Assembly: GCA_045658965.1 (NCBI GenBank)
Contig: JAZOVZ010000099.1
Coordinates: 1-64,000, forward strand
Reading direction: 5' to 3'
DNA from: SVQP01 sp045658965
GTDB lineage: Bacteria > Bacillota > Clostridia > Oscillospirales > CAG-272
DNA: 64,000 nt
A model generated the notes under the pieces. It ran no database searches. It saw only the letters and a program-made list of their open reading frames with translations, and was not told the DNA's origin. A program made the position numbers and the translations under genes. Shown in pieces: positions 35,506-44,640 of this stretch; the first letter of the stretch is position 1, and every line of letters begins with the position of its first letter.

Positions 35506-37799
35506 TATGCTTCTCCCTCACCGGACATTTCGGTCTCGGTTGCCTGTCTCTGATATCCGCACGCCTTGTCGTGGCAAACGATGAGTGCCTTGCCCTTCTT
35601 TCTGAACAGCATGCCGCCACAATCGGGGCACTTCTCACCCACGGGCATATCCCAGGAGGAGAAATCACACTCGGGGTACTTTTCACAGCTGTAGAACACA
35701 GTCTTGTTCTTGCCGTACTTCATGACGACCTTGCTTGCGCACTTGGGACAAGGTACGCCGATATCCTTGGTTCTGGGCTTGGTAAACGCACAGGTGGGAT
35801 AATTTGCGCAAGCGTAGAAGCTGCCGTAACGACCGGTACGCAATACCATGTCACCGCCGCACTTTTCGCACTTGAAATCGGCAACGACGACCTTCTTTTC
35901 GGTCTGCGCCTGCTCCTCCGCCTCCGCCTTGGGGGGATTCAGGGGCTTTGTATTCTTACAGGTGGGATAGTTGGGGCACGCTGCAAATTTGCCAAAGCGG
36001 CCGTTCTTGACGATCATGGTCGCGCCACACTTGTCGCAGATCATATCGGTCTTTTCCACAGGCAGCTCGTAGGAAGCCTGCGCCAGTGCCTTTTCCGCGC
36101 CCTCCAGCTGCCCTGCAAAGTCACTCCAGAACTTTTCCAGCACGCTGTTCATCTCTACGCTGCCCTTTTCGATCGAGTCAAGGTCGCTCTCCATACGTGC
36201 GGTAAAGCGGTAATCCACAATGCTTGTGAAATTCTCCTCCATGAGCTTGGTCGTCACCTCGCCGTACGCGGTGGGATAGAGCGACTTGCCCTCGCGGGAG
36301 ACGTAATTCTTGGAAATGTTGGTAATGATGGTGGTATAGGTGGAGGGTCTGCCAATGCCCTTTTCTTCCAGGTTCTTGATCAGCGTTGCCTCGGTATATC
36401 TTGCGGGAGGCTCGGTGAAGTGGCATGCGGGATCGATCGAATCGGGCTGCCATACCTGCCCCTGCTTCATGTCCGGCAGGCGGATATCGCTGAGCTGATC
36501 GGGGTCGTTCTCGTCAGCCTTGTCATCGGTGGATTCTTCATACAGCACCATGTAGCCGGGGAATGTCACGGTATAACCGCCGGTGCGGAACAAATATCCC
36601 TGAGCGTTGAAGTCCACGCTCAAGGTAGCCAGCTCTGCGGACTGCATCTGGCTTGCCACAAATCTCTCCCAGATCAGCTTATACAGTCTGTACTGATCGG
36701 TAGTCAGATACTTGCGGATCTTTGCGGGCTCCAAATCGGTCTTGGTGGGACGGATGGCTTCGTGCGCATCCTGCGCACCTGCCTTTGCCTTATAGGTTCT
36801 GGGGCTTGCGGGGCAATACTGCTCACCGTACTTGCCTGCGATAAATGCCAATGCCGCTGCCTGTGCCTCGTCGGAAATACGCAGAGAGTCGGTACGCATA
36901 TAGGTGATCAGACCCTGTACGCCGCCGTTCTCGGCACCGACGTTAATACCCTCGTAAAGCTCCTGCGCCACGCGCATGATGCGTTGGGACTGGAAGCCCA
37001 GCTTGCGCGACGCCTCCTGCTGCATGGTAGAGGTGGTAAAGGGAGGCGCGGGCGACTTATGTCTGGTTGCACGCTTGACGTCCGCTACGGTAAAGGACTT
37101 GCCCTGTACTGCGCTTACGATCGCTTCAGCCTGCTCGCGGTTGGTCAGCTTGATCTTACCGTTACCGTCACCCCAGAAGCGAGCCAGCACGTGCGAACCG
37201 CTCTCGGCATGCAGCTGCGCTGCAATGGTCCAGTATTCCTCGGGCACGAATGCGTGGATCTCGTTTTCTCTTTCCACGATCATCTTGGTCGCAACGCTCT
37301 GTACGCGACCTGCGGAAAGACCGGGCTTGACGTTCTTCCAGAGCAGCGGGCTGATCTTATAGCCCACGATTCTGTCCACGATACGGCGCGCTCTCTGCGA
37401 GTCGACCAGATCCATATCAATGGTTCTGGGCTGCTTGATAGCAGTCTTGACTGCGGTCTTGGTGATCTCGTTAAAGGTGACGCGCTGGGTCTTTTCTACG
37501 GGAATACCCAGAACTGCCGCCAAATGCCAGGAAATTGCTTCGCCTTCGCGGTCAGGGTCGGTTGCAAGGAATACCTTGGTGGCGTGCTTTGCCTCCTTGC
37601 GGATCTCCTTGATCAGATCTCCCTTGCCGCGCACGTTGATGTAATGTGCGTCAAAGCCGTTCTCAATATCCACGGCAAGTGTGCTTTTGGGAAGGTCGCG
37701 CACGTGTCCTTTGGACGCAATGACCTTATAGTTAGAGCCGAGATAGCTCTTGATGGTTGTTGCTTTGGAGGGTGACTCCACGATTACCAGATTTGCCAT
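35505..37799 (-). CDS. topA: DNA topoisomerase I
   Basis: 764 residues. It relaxes negative supercoils. N-terminal Toprim domain (VIVESPSKA, then DPDREGEAISWH), active-site Tyr in GLITYMRTDSLRISDEA (about 300), and four C-terminal zinc-ribbon units (CDKCGATM, CEKCGGDM, CPKCASK, CPDCGGM; from about 585 to 750). The fourth zinc unit is a little shorter than the others. Typical length for Clostridia. Confidence 0.97.
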   Translation of the reverse strand: MANLVIVESPSKATTIKSYLGSNYKVIASKGHVRDLPKSTLAVDIENGFDAHYINVRGKGDLIKEIRKEAKHATKVFLATDPDREGEAISWHLAAVLGIPVEKTQRVTFNEITKTAVKTAIKQPRTIDMDLVDSQRARRIVDRIVGYKISPLLWKNVKPGLSAGRVQSVATKMIVERENEIHAFVPEEYWTIAAQLHAESGSHVLARFWGDGNGKIKLTNREQAEAIVSAVQGKSFTVADVKRATRHKSPAPPFTTSTMQQEASRKLGFQSQRIMRVAQELYEGINVGAENGGVQGLITYMRTDSLRISDEAQAAALAFIAGKYGEQYCPASPRTYKAKAGAQDAHEAIRPTKTDLEPAKIRKYLTTDQYRLYKLIWERFVASQMQSAELATLSVDFNAQGYLFRTGGYTVTFPGYMVLYEESTDDKADENDPDQLSDIRLPDMKQGQVWQPDSIDPACHFTEPPARYTEATLIKNLEEKGIGRPSTYTTIITNISKNYVSREGKSLYPTAYGEVTTKLMEENFTSIVDYRFTARMESDLDSIEKGSVEMNSVLEKFWSDFAGQLEGAEKALAQASYELPVEKTDMICDKCGATMIVKNGRFGKFAACPNYPTCKNTKPLNPPKAEAEEQAQTEKKVVVADFKCEKCGGDMVLRTGRYGSFYACANYPTCAFTKPRTKDIGVPCPKCASKVVMKYGKNKTVFYSCEKYPECDFSSWDMPVGEKCPDCGGMLFRKKGKALIVCHDKACGYQRQATETEMSGEGEA

Positions 37800-37832
37800 A
37801 GTGTATCTTTTTTCCTTTCAGAGTAAGGTGAA

Positions 37833-39149
37833 TTATTTACGAGTGTAAAGTCCGCCGGGCAGCGAGGAGATCAGTCCCTTGATCTCAAACATGGTCAGCG
37901 CCATCATGACCTCATGCGCGGGGTAACCGCAGCGTACCAGCCAATCTGCACTGATCGCCTTATCCAGCGGGATCTGCGCGAACATTTCGCGCTGCTTTTC
38001 GGAAAACGCTGCCAGCACCTCGGCAGAATCGTCACGGTGCGGCTGTGCGGCAGGCTGCTCAGGGGCAGCGTCCGCCTTTTTGGGTTGTGTCCGCTCCGGC
38101 TTTTCAGCCTTGGAAGCAGACGGCTTTTGTGTTTGCTCGGCACGCACCTCGCCCACACTCTTGACGGGCGCAGATGCGGCGGGGAGTCCGACGCCGTAGC
38201 GCGCAAACGCTGCGGGATCGGGATCGGAACGCTCCTGCGCGCGCATCAAGCGGGCAGCATCCACGCTGTCGCGGTACAGGAATGCGTAGTTTTGTAAAAT
38301 ATCGCGTGTGTTCAGCACGACCGCGGCACCGTCACGGATCAGTGCATTGGTGCCCGAGGTGTTCTGATCGCCCACGTTTCCGGGAACGGCATAAATGTCC
38401 TTTCCCTGCGCGATCGCCTCTCTGGCGGTGATCAGTGCACCGCTGCCAAGGTCGGCTTCCACGACCAACGCACCCGCGCCAAGACCGCTGATAATGCGGT
38501 TGCGGATGGGAAAATGGTAGCCTCTGGGCGGTGTTGCGGGCGGGAACTCGGTCAACACGACGCCATGCTCGGCAATCGCCTGCATCAGTCTTTCGTGCTG
38601 CTTGGGATAAACAACGTCGATCCCGCAGCCAAGCACCGCAACTGTGCAGCCCTTTGCCGCAAGCGCGCCCACGGCGCAAGCCGCGTCAATGCCGAGTGCC
38701 ATGCCGCTGACGATGACGGTTCCCGTGCTTGCCAGCTCATAGGAAATTCTGTACGCCATCTCCTTGCCGTATTCACTCATGCTGCGCGTGCCCACCATGC
38801 TGATGAACAAACGCTTTTCAAAGTCGGGCAGCTTGCCCTTGTAATAAAGCACGCAGGGCGGTGCCTTAATGGCGCGCAAGGAGGAGGGATACGCGGGATC
38901 GGTGTAGGACAAAATGCCCACGCCGTGCTTTTGACAGTACTCCACGATGCCGTACGCATCGTCAAGCCGCTTATCGCACAGTCGGCCCTTCAAGCCCTCG
39001 CTGACGTCCAGCTCCTCAATATCCGACTCCTGCGCACAGAACAGCGCGTATGCGGAGCCGAACTTATTGATCAGCGTAACAAATTCCGTATTGGCAACGC
39101 CGGTGCACAGCGACAGCCATACCGAAAACAAGGTCTCGTTCCCTTTCAT
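37833..39149 (-). CDS. dprA: DNA processing protein DprA
   Basis: 438 residues from the ATG at 39149 (AAAGGAG eight bases upstream). DprA loads RecA on incoming single-stranded DNA. N-terminal helical domain, then the Rossmann core with MVGTRSMSEYGKE, SGMALGIDAA, GCGIDVVYP, FPIRNRIISGL and ALITAREA. A long Lys/Pro/Ala-rich linker (about 320-375) precedes the C-terminal winged-helix domain. It stands just upstream of topA, a common order. Confidence 0.95.
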   Translation of the reverse strand: MKGNETLFSVWLSLCTGVANTEFVTLINKFGSAYALFCAQESDIEELDVSEGLKGRLCDKRLDDAYGIVEYCQKHGVGILSYTDPAYPSSLRAIKAPPCVLYYKGKLPDFEKRLFISMVGTRSMSEYGKEMAYRISYELASTGTVIVSGMALGIDAACAVGALAAKGCTVAVLGCGIDVVYPKQHERLMQAIAEHGVVLTEFPPATPPRGYHFPIRNRIISGLGAGALVVEADLGSGALITAREAIAQGKDIYAVPGNVGDQNTSGTNALIRDGAAVVLNTRDILQNYAFLYRDSVDAARLMRAQERSDPDPAAFARYGVGLPAASAPVKSVGEVRAEQTQKPSASKAEKPERTQPKKADAAPEQPAAQPHRDDSAEVLAAFSEKQREMFAQIPLDKAISADWLVRCGYPAHEVMMALTMFEIKGLISSLPGGLYTRK

Positions 39150-39176
39150 ATAAGCAACTCCTTTCATACGTTTGGT

Positions 39177-40031
39177 TTAATCGTTTCTGCACATCTCCCA
39201 CATCAGCACAGCTGCTGCGACAGATGCATTGAGCGACTCTGCATCGCCCGCCATGGGGATATAAACGCTTGCATCGCAAGCGTTCAGGACGCGCTCCGAG
39301 AGTCCGTGCCCTTCGTTGCCGATCACGGCGCTGTCAGCCTTGTCAAACGCAAAGCTGCCAAGCTGGCGCGCGCTTTCGTCAAGGGCTGCGGCATACACGC
39401 GTCTGCCGGATGCACGCATCATTTCGATAGCGGCAGCCAGATCGTCCACGCGCAAAATCCTTTGCGAAAACAGCGTACCCATCGCGCCGCGCAGCACCTT
39501 GGGATTATACAGATCCGCACAGTCGCCGCTGAGAATCAGCCAATCGATACCGAAAGCAAACGCGGTACGCACCACAGTGCCCACGTTGCCGGGATCACGC
39601 AGCGATTCGCACAGCAAAACGCGTCCGCCTTCGGGCGAAAAAATGCCCGAAAGATCCTCGTTGCTACTATCTATTGTAGCGATTTTATGAATTTTGTCAA
39701 TATATTTTGCCACGCAAATGATTCCCTCGGGCGCATTTTCGTCAGAAATTTTGACAAAAAGATCGTGTGAGAGATACAAAATGCGGCAATTTGCGTCGTC
39801 CAAAGTCAGCGAATACAGGCTCTTGGTCTTGGCGTTTACGCTGTTTACAAGCGTCTCGTCCACCAAAACAAAAGCGAGCTCCACGCCTCTTTGCACCGCC
39901 TCACAAAACAGCTTGACGCCGTCAAAACGGAACATTTTTTCGCTCTGGCGATGCTTCTTTTCGCCCAGCTTGCATGCAAGGCTGACGTAGCCGTTCTGCC
40001 TGGACGTAATGATCATGGGGGTAGATTCCAT
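39177..40031 (-). CDS. TrmH/SpoU-family RNA 2'-O-methyltransferase
   Basis: 284 residues from the ATG at 40031 (GGAGG eight bases upstream). It has an N-terminal substrate-binding domain (about 1-105) and a C-terminal knotted SPOUT domain with motif 1 ESLRDPGNVGTVVRTA, motif 2 NEGHGLS and motif 3 IPMAGDAESLNASVA. Likely an rRNA ribose methylase of the RlmB/TrmH group; the target base cannot be read from sequence. It lies downstream of rplT and two hairpins. Confidence 0.93.
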   Translation of the reverse strand: MESTPMIITSRQNGYVSLACKLGEKKHRQSEKMFRFDGVKLFCEAVQRGVELAFVLVDETLVNSVNAKTKSLYSLTLDDANCRILYLSHDLFVKISDENAPEGIICVAKYIDKIHKIATIDSSNEDLSGIFSPEGGRVLLCESLRDPGNVGTVVRTAFAFGIDWLILSGDCADLYNPKVLRGAMGTLFSQRILRVDDLAAAIEMMRASGRRVYAAALDESARQLGSFAFDKADSAVIGNEGHGLSERVLNACDASVYIPMAGDAESLNASVAAAVLMWEMCRND

Positions 40032-40072
40032 GGAAAGATCCTCCGTTAAAAGGACATAATTTAAGGGAAAAC

Positions 40073-40101
40073 GGGCTGTCACACGCGCGTGTAAACAGCC
40101 C
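40073..40101 (-). terminator. Hairpin, probable terminator
   Basis: GGGCTGT (40073-40079) pairs with ACAGCCC (40095-40101), with ACGCGCGT inside, followed on the minus strand by CGTTTT. It lies between rplT and the trmH-type gene. Confidence 0.6.
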
Positions 40102-40159
40102 ATTATGGCATGGATTTTCCTTGTTTTACAAGGTTTTTACCTAAGCCATAAAACGCAAC

Positions 40160-40195
40160 TGGGGATGCCCGCACACACGTGTGTAAGCATCCCCA
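40160..40195 (-). terminator. Hairpin after rplT, possible terminator
   Basis: TGGGGATGC (40160-40168) pairs with GCATCCCCA (40187-40195), with ACACACGTGTGT inside. It starts 9 bp beyond the rplT stop. The T-run after it is poor (GTTGCGTTTT), so it may be a 3'-end stabiliser rather than a terminator. Confidence 0.5.
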
Positions 40196-40203
40196 ATATT
40201 CAA

Positions 40204-40557
40204 TTAAAGAGCAGCCTTAGCCTGCTCGCACAGAGCGGTGAATGCAGCGGGATCGCTGATTGCGATCTCAGACAGCATCTTTCTGTTCAGGGTTACGTTT
40301 GCCTTCTTCAGACCGTTCATGAAAGTAGAGTAGTTCATGCCGTTTGCCTTGCAAGCTGCGGAAATTCTGGTGATCCACAGACGACGGAAGTCTCTCTTCT
40401 TCATCTTTCTGCCGGCAAATGCATAGTTACCGCTCTTCATGACGGCCTGCTTAGCCATCTTGAAGTGCTTGGACTTGGAACCCCAGTAGCCCTTTGCAGC
40501 CTTCAGAACTTTATTTCTTCTCTTACGCGCCATCATAGCGCCCTTAACTCTTGCCAT
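40204..40557 (-). CDS. rplT: 50S ribosomal protein L20
   Basis: 117 residues, the usual length. N-terminus MARVKGAMMARKRRNKVLK with a long basic tail, then GYWGSKSKHFKMAKQAVMKS, YAFAGRKMKKRDFRRLWI and NYSTFMNGLKKA. L20 is an early 50S assembly protein and in many bacteria represses its own operon. It follows rpmI in the conserved infC-rpmI-rplT operon. Confidence 0.98.
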   Translation of the reverse strand: MARVKGAMMARKRRNKVLKAAKGYWGSKSKHFKMAKQAVMKSGNYAFAGRKMKKRDFRRLWITRISAACKANGMNYSTFMNGLKKANVTLNRKMLSEIAISDPAAFTALCEQAKAAL

Positions 40558-40589
40558 TTTCTTATCCTCCTTCTGCTAATTTCTTCCGA

Positions 40590-40787
40590 TTACTTCTGAA
40601 TCAGTTCTCTGATGTTTGCAGCGACCTTTGCGCTTGCGATGGTTGCACCGGTGCGCAGATGTCTCTTTCTCTTCTGATCCTTAATGCCCAGCTTGTGGCG
40701 GTGGTGGCTGTGGTTCATCTTAACCTTGCCGGTTCCGGTAACGGAAAATCTCTTAGCCGAAGCCTTATGTGTCTTAACCTTTCCCAT
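40590..40787 (-). CDS. rpmI: 50S ribosomal protein L35
   Basis: 65 residues from the ATG at 40787, giving the usual N-terminus GKVKTHKASAKRFSVTGTGK; a longer frame from 40856 would add 23 atypical residues. GGAG lies upstream. The rest is strongly basic (HHRHKLGIKDQKRKRHLR). Second gene of infC-rpmI-rplT. Confidence 0.97.
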   Translation of the reverse strand: MGKVKTHKASAKRFSVTGTGKVKMNHSHHRHKLGIKDQKRKRHLRTGATIASAKVAANIRELIQK

Positions 40788-40895
40788 TTTAACTTTTCTC
40801 CTTTTCAATTTTGATTGGCGTGCACGTGGCACTATCATTTCTCCCTCGGGGCGCAATGGAAAGGGCGCACCTTCGGAATAATAAAATGAACGAAA

Positions 40896-41420
40896 TTACT
40901 TTTTCTTAACGGGCGAAATGACTACGCTGAGCAGCTTACCGTTCAGCACGGGCTTTTTGTCGGTCGTACCCAGGTCCGCACAGTCGGCAATAAACTTGTC
41001 GATCATGTCCTTACCCAGCTGCTGATGGCTCATCTCACGTCCGTGGAAGACTAATACGACCTTGACCTTGTTGCCCTGCTCCAGGAACTTGCGGCCTCTC
41101 TTCATCTTGGTCTCGTAGTCGTGGGTGTCAATGCGGCAGGAAAGCTGAATTTCCTTGGTTTCAATGACCTGCTGCTTTTTCTTTGCTTCCTTTTCGCGCT
41201 TATCCTTTTCAAAGCGATACTTGCCGTAATCCATGATCTTGCACACGGGGGGATTTGCATCGGGAGACATCATCACAAGATCCAGCGACTTGTCGTAAGC
41301 CATCTGAAGTGCCTGATCGGAGCTCATGATACCCAGCATTGCGCCGTCCGTGCCGATAACGCGGATCTGCTCACAGTTGATCTCTTCATTAATAAGCGTG
41401 TCTTTTTGATTGGTAGCGAT
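40896..41420 (-). CDS. infC: Translation initiation factor IF-3, AUC start
   Basis: 174 residues. IF-3 prevents premature 50S joining and checks the start codon. N-terminal domain with the conserved INEEI and IRVIGTDGAMLGIMS, linker rich in Lys, C-terminal domain with SCRIDTHDYETKMKRGRKFL and VVLVFHGREMSH. No ATG, GTG or TTG lies between the strong GGAGG (spacing 9) and the conserved INEEI. The best start is ATC at 41420; the first ATG would remove about 25 conserved residues. Rare start codons on infC are known and allow IF-3 to regulate itself. Confidence 0.93.
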   Translation of the reverse strand: MATNQKDTLINEEINCEQIRVIGTDGAMLGIMSSDQALQMAYDKSLDLVMMSPDANPPVCKIMDYGKYRFEKDKREKEAKKKQQVIETKEIQLSCRIDTHDYETKMKRGRKFLEQGNKVKVVLVFHGREMSHQQLGKDMIDKFIADCADLGTTDKKPVLNGKLLSVVISPVKKK

Positions 41421-41433
41421 AGGACTGCACCTC

Positions 41434-41498
41434 CGAAAAATAAAAATCGTACCGAAGCAATCTGCCCCCGTACGCCCACTGCACCGACTTCGCGGCAC
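41434..41498 (-). promoter_or_regulatory. Candidate attenuator in the infC leader
   Basis: In the minus-strand leader, GTGCCGCGAAG (41498-41488) can pair with CTTCGGTAC (41457-41449), followed by TTTTTATTTTT (41446-41436). This is a terminator-like hairpin directly before the infC ribosome site. Leaders of infC-rpmI-rplT operons in Firmicutes are often controlled by L20 through such attenuators; that link is inference here. Confidence 0.45.
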
Positions 41499-41576
41499 AA
41501 GAAAAGAGAATATCAACCGAGCGCGCTCATGGGCGGCAGGGTGGAAACCGAGGGGTTTCGCTTCATTTACCGTGCT

Positions 41577-41605
41577 ATTTTACCACACATGCTTGGGTTT
41601 GTCAA
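41577..41605 (-). promoter_or_regulatory. SigA promoter of infC-rpmI-rplT
   Basis: Minus strand TTGACA (41605-41600), 17-bp spacer, TAAAAT (41582-41577). It gives a leader of about 150 nt before the AUC start of infC. Confidence 0.9.
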
Positions 41606-41720
41606 TAGGTTTTGCAAAAATATTTTTCATTTTTCGCATCTGCTTTCACGGATTTCTTCCGGCGTTGCACCAGTGCCCTTCTTTTGGGCAAAAGGCAGAC
41701 GAAAAATTGGATGCCGCCCG

Positions 41721-41749
41721 TTGACGCAGCCGCTTTTTTATGGTATAAT
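41721..41749 (+). promoter_or_regulatory. SigA promoter of the GH71/GH99-like gene
   Basis: TTGACG (41721-41726), 17-bp spacer, TATAAT (41744-41749), 34 bp before the ATG at 41783. Divergent from the infC promoter. Confidence 0.92.
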
Positions 41750-41782
41750 GATAGTACTTACAATCGGGAAAGGAGCTCCCCC

Positions 41783-44419
41783 ATGAAAAAACGTTTTGCG
41801 TTTGCTAAAATTCTCCCGCTTTTGCCGGCGGTCTTTATGATGGCAGCCTGCATACCGCCCCTGATCCTGCCTGCTTATGCAGCAGATGTTCCCGTCATGA
41901 ACGGAACGGGCGCACGCAACGCCATGCGCGTTGAGACCACGTTTGCTTACCGCGCCAAGGTCAACGCCGAGTTCACCGGCTTTTCCTTCGCCATGCCCAC
42001 CTGGACCGAAACAAACGCAGCTTGCACGCTGGCGCTGTTCAAGTGGACCGGTGACCCCGACGACTCTCTGGAAGCCGCGCCCATCGCATCCGTACGCATC
42101 GATCCCATGAAAGACAATGCCACAAACAAGCTGACCTTCGCCGCACAGCCCGCAGGTGAATACCTGTTTGCCGTGATCGAGCCCCGCGGTTCGGTCGGCG
42201 TCTGGACCTATACCGACGTCAAGGACGGCAAGGGTTTTACCTATATTGACGGCAGCGAGCTGCCGCACGAGCCCGAGCTCAAGATCGCCTTCGTGGGCTC
42301 TGTCGCAGATCCCTTCGGTAAATGCGATCCGATCAGCGCAGACATCGACGGCAAGCACACAGCCCCCAAGGAATACGTCATTCCCGAGGACAGTGCCATT
42401 TACACCCACGAGGTCATGCCCGACACCTGGGTATTCACCGACGGTCTGGGTCGCGTTTCGCTGACCAACGCCGAGGTCGGTGACCCACGCGAGGACAAGA
42501 CCGTATCCATCTTCTTCTGGACATGGCACCTTGGCAGACTCCGCGCTATCAACGTCAACGACACCGTAGAGCAATATCCCGAGGCAATGCGTGATTTCAA
42601 CCATCCCGTATGGACGCCCGCCAACTTCCAGGGCTCATGGAACGAATCCATCTACGGTTACTATGAAAGCACCGATACCTGGGTCATCCGCCGTCAGGGT
42701 GAGCTGCTTGCCAACGCGGGCATCGACGCCATTCTGACCGATAACACCAACGGCACCGCTACGCACAAATCCGGCTACAAGGCATTGTTCAAGACCTGGT
42801 CGGACGCGATGGACGACGGCGTGCTGACTCCCAAGGTCTCCTTCATGATGCCCTTCGGAGGCGGTGCGGACACCAACACGCAGGTGCGTGAGCTGTACTT
42901 AGATTTCTTCCGTAACGGCGACTACCATAAGCTTTGGTTCTACTGGAAAGGCAAGCCCATGCTGATGGCACGCCAGAGCGCCATCAACACCGGAGACAAC
43001 GCAGGCAGAGAGATCACGAAATTCTTCACCTGGCGCAGCGGTCAGCCCGGATATAAGGTCGGCAAGACCGATACCGGCAGCTGGGGCTGGCTCTCCACCT
43101 ACCCGCAGGCAGTTTATTACGCCTCTGCCAAGGACAGATCCAATAAAATTGCCGAGCAGGTCACCGTAGGCATCGCACAAAACCACAACTACGCGCTGGA
43201 CATGATCTCGGCTATGAGCGGCAACAACGTTATGGGACGCTCCTATACGCACGACTACCCCGATCGCTACGACAAGGAAGGCAAGGAAGCCTCCAAATGG
43301 GGCTACAACTTCGCAGAGCAGTTCAACTACGCGCTGGAGATCGACCCCAAGATCATCTTTATCACGGGTTGGAACGAATGGGCAATGGCACGCATCGACG
43401 GTTGGCCCGAGGGCTATGACTCCGCTGTTCCCAACGCGTTCTGCGACCAGTTCAACGACGAATTCTCCCGCGACATTGAGCCTACCAGAGGCGACCTCAA
43501 GGACCATTATTACTATCAGATGGTCAACTTCATCCGTCAGTACAAGGGCGTACGCCCCATTCCCACTCCCAACGGTATGGCAACCATCGATATCACCAAA
43601 GATAACGCACAGTGGAGTGCGGTCGAGCCCTACTACGCAGCCTACGTCGGCAATACCGGCGACCGCGAGGGCGACGGCTGGGGCGAGCTGCAGTACCACG
43701 AATACTCCGGCAGAAACGACATCATGGGCGCAAAGATCGCACGTGACGACGAATACGTTTACTTCTACGTAGAGTGCGCAGAGGATATCACCCCCTACAC
43801 CGATCCTCTTTGGATGGTGCTGTATCTTGACACCGATCAGCAGAATCAGGGTTGGGAGACCTTTGATTTCGTACTCAATAAGACCTCTCCCTCCGCAACC
43901 AAGGCAGTGCTTGAAAAGTTCACGGGCAACGGCTACGAGACCGAGACCGTGGGCGAGGTGGACTACACCGTAAACGGCAACTACATGCAGGTCAAGGTAC
44001 CCAAGAGCATGCTTTCCCTGTCCGGTCACGACTTCACCGTCAACTTTGCATGGACCGATAACGTACACGACCTTGCAGACGCAGGCGCACGCGGCGAGAC
44101 CGACTACGTTTACACCACCTTCTCCGGTGACATTCTGGACTTCTACACCTCGGGTGACGTTGCTCCCTCGGGCAGATTCAAATACAGCTACGTCTCGACC
44201 GCCGCAAACGCGACCGGCACCGAGCCCGAAGTCACCACCGAACCCGTAGAAACCGATCCCGCAGAGGACGTTACCACCGATGCACAACCCGATCAGACCA
44301 CCGAGCAAACCACCGAGCAGACCGAGCAAAAGAGCGGATGCAAATCCGTTGCCGCTCCCGTCATGGTGCTGGCTCTGATGGCATGCGCATCCGTCGTAAT
44401 CACCAAAAAGAAGGATTGA
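41783..44419 (+). CDS. Secreted GH71/GH99-like protein with carbohydrate-binding-like domain
   Basis: 878 residues from the ATG at 41783 (AAAGGAG seven bases upstream). Signal peptide about 1-34. An N-terminal beta domain (about 40-170) is followed by a TIM-barrel-like region (about 225-590) with FFWTWHLGRLR, WNESIYGYY, ANAGIDAILTDNTNG and IIFITGWNEWAMAR, the last typical of GH71/GH99-like barrels. A CBM9/DOMON-like beta domain follows (about 610-810, IMGAKIARDDEYVYFYVEC). The end is a Thr/Glu/Pro linker and GC-x-S, a hydrophobic stretch and KKKD. Probably a surface polysaccharide-degrading enzyme; substrate unknown. Confidence 0.8.
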   Translation: MKKRFAFAKILPLLPAVFMMAACIPPLILPAYAADVPVMNGTGARNAMRVETTFAYRAKVNAEFTGFSFAMPTWTETNAACTLALFKWTGDPDDSLEAAPIASVRIDPMKDNATNKLTFAAQPAGEYLFAVIEPRGSVGVWTYTDVKDGKGFTYIDGSELPHEPELKIAFVGSVADPFGKCDPISADIDGKHTAPKEYVIPEDSAIYTHEVMPDTWVFTDGLGRVSLTNAEVGDPREDKTVSIFFWTWHLGRLRAINVNDTVEQYPEAMRDFNHPVWTPANFQGSWNESIYGYYESTDTWVIRRQGELLANAGIDAILTDNTNGTATHKSGYKALFKTWSDAMDDGVLTPKVSFMMPFGGGADTNTQVRELYLDFFRNGDYHKLWFYWKGKPMLMARQSAINTGDNAGREITKFFTWRSGQPGYKVGKTDTGSWGWLSTYPQAVYYASAKDRSNKIAEQVTVGIAQNHNYALDMISAMSGNNVMGRSYTHDYPDRYDKEGKEASKWGYNFAEQFNYALEIDPKIIFITGWNEWAMARIDGWPEGYDSAVPNAFCDQFNDEFSRDIEPTRGDLKDHYYYQMVNFIRQYKGVRPIPTPNGMATIDITKDNAQWSAVEPYYAAYVGNTGDREGDGWGELQYHEYSGRNDIMGAKIARDDEYVYFYVECAEDITPYTDPLWMVLYLDTDQQNQGWETFDFVLNKTSPSATKAVLEKFTGNGYETETVGEVDYTVNGNYMQVKVPKSMLSLSGHDFTVNFAWTDNVHDLADAGARGETDYVYTTFSGDILDFYTSGDVAPSGRFKYSYVSTAANATGTEPEVTTEPVETDPAEDVTTDAQPDQTTEQTTEQTEQKSGCKSVAAPVMVLALMACASVVITKKKD

Positions 44420-44431
44420 TCCTACTCCTCC

Positions 44432-44463
44432 AAGGGGCTTGTCTTCGGGCAAGCCCCTTTTTT
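44432..44463 (+). terminator. Intrinsic terminator
   Basis: AAGGGGCTTG (44432-44441) pairs with CAAGCCCCTT, followed by a run of six T or more. It ends the GH71/GH99-like gene. Confidence 0.93.
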
Positions 44464-44606
44464 CGCGGGCAAAACCGAACGCCCGTTTGGTACGACATGC
44501 ATGTCTATCGGGAAAATAGCCAAAATATTCTGTGAAAATATCGGCGATTTTCTCACCGGTAGTTGTTTTCACGAAATATCTCGTCAAAAATCGTCAACTT
44601 TGCCAA

Positions 44607-44635
44607 TTTACAAAACGCACAGGATGCGGTATAAT
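44607..44635 (+). promoter_or_regulatory. SigA promoter of the candidate RNA gene
   Basis: TTTACA (44607-44612), 17-bp spacer, TATAAT (44630-44635). No reading frame with a ribosome site follows. Confidence 0.85.
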
Positions 44636-44640
44636 AATCA

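Noticed and set aside
35571..37775. Long plus-strand frame (734 codons) antisense to topA
   Set aside because: topA is complete and conserved; the antisense frame has no domain and no plausible ribosome site. The same applies to long antisense frames over the solute-binding genes, lon, trmFO, lysA and the GH71/GH99-like gene.
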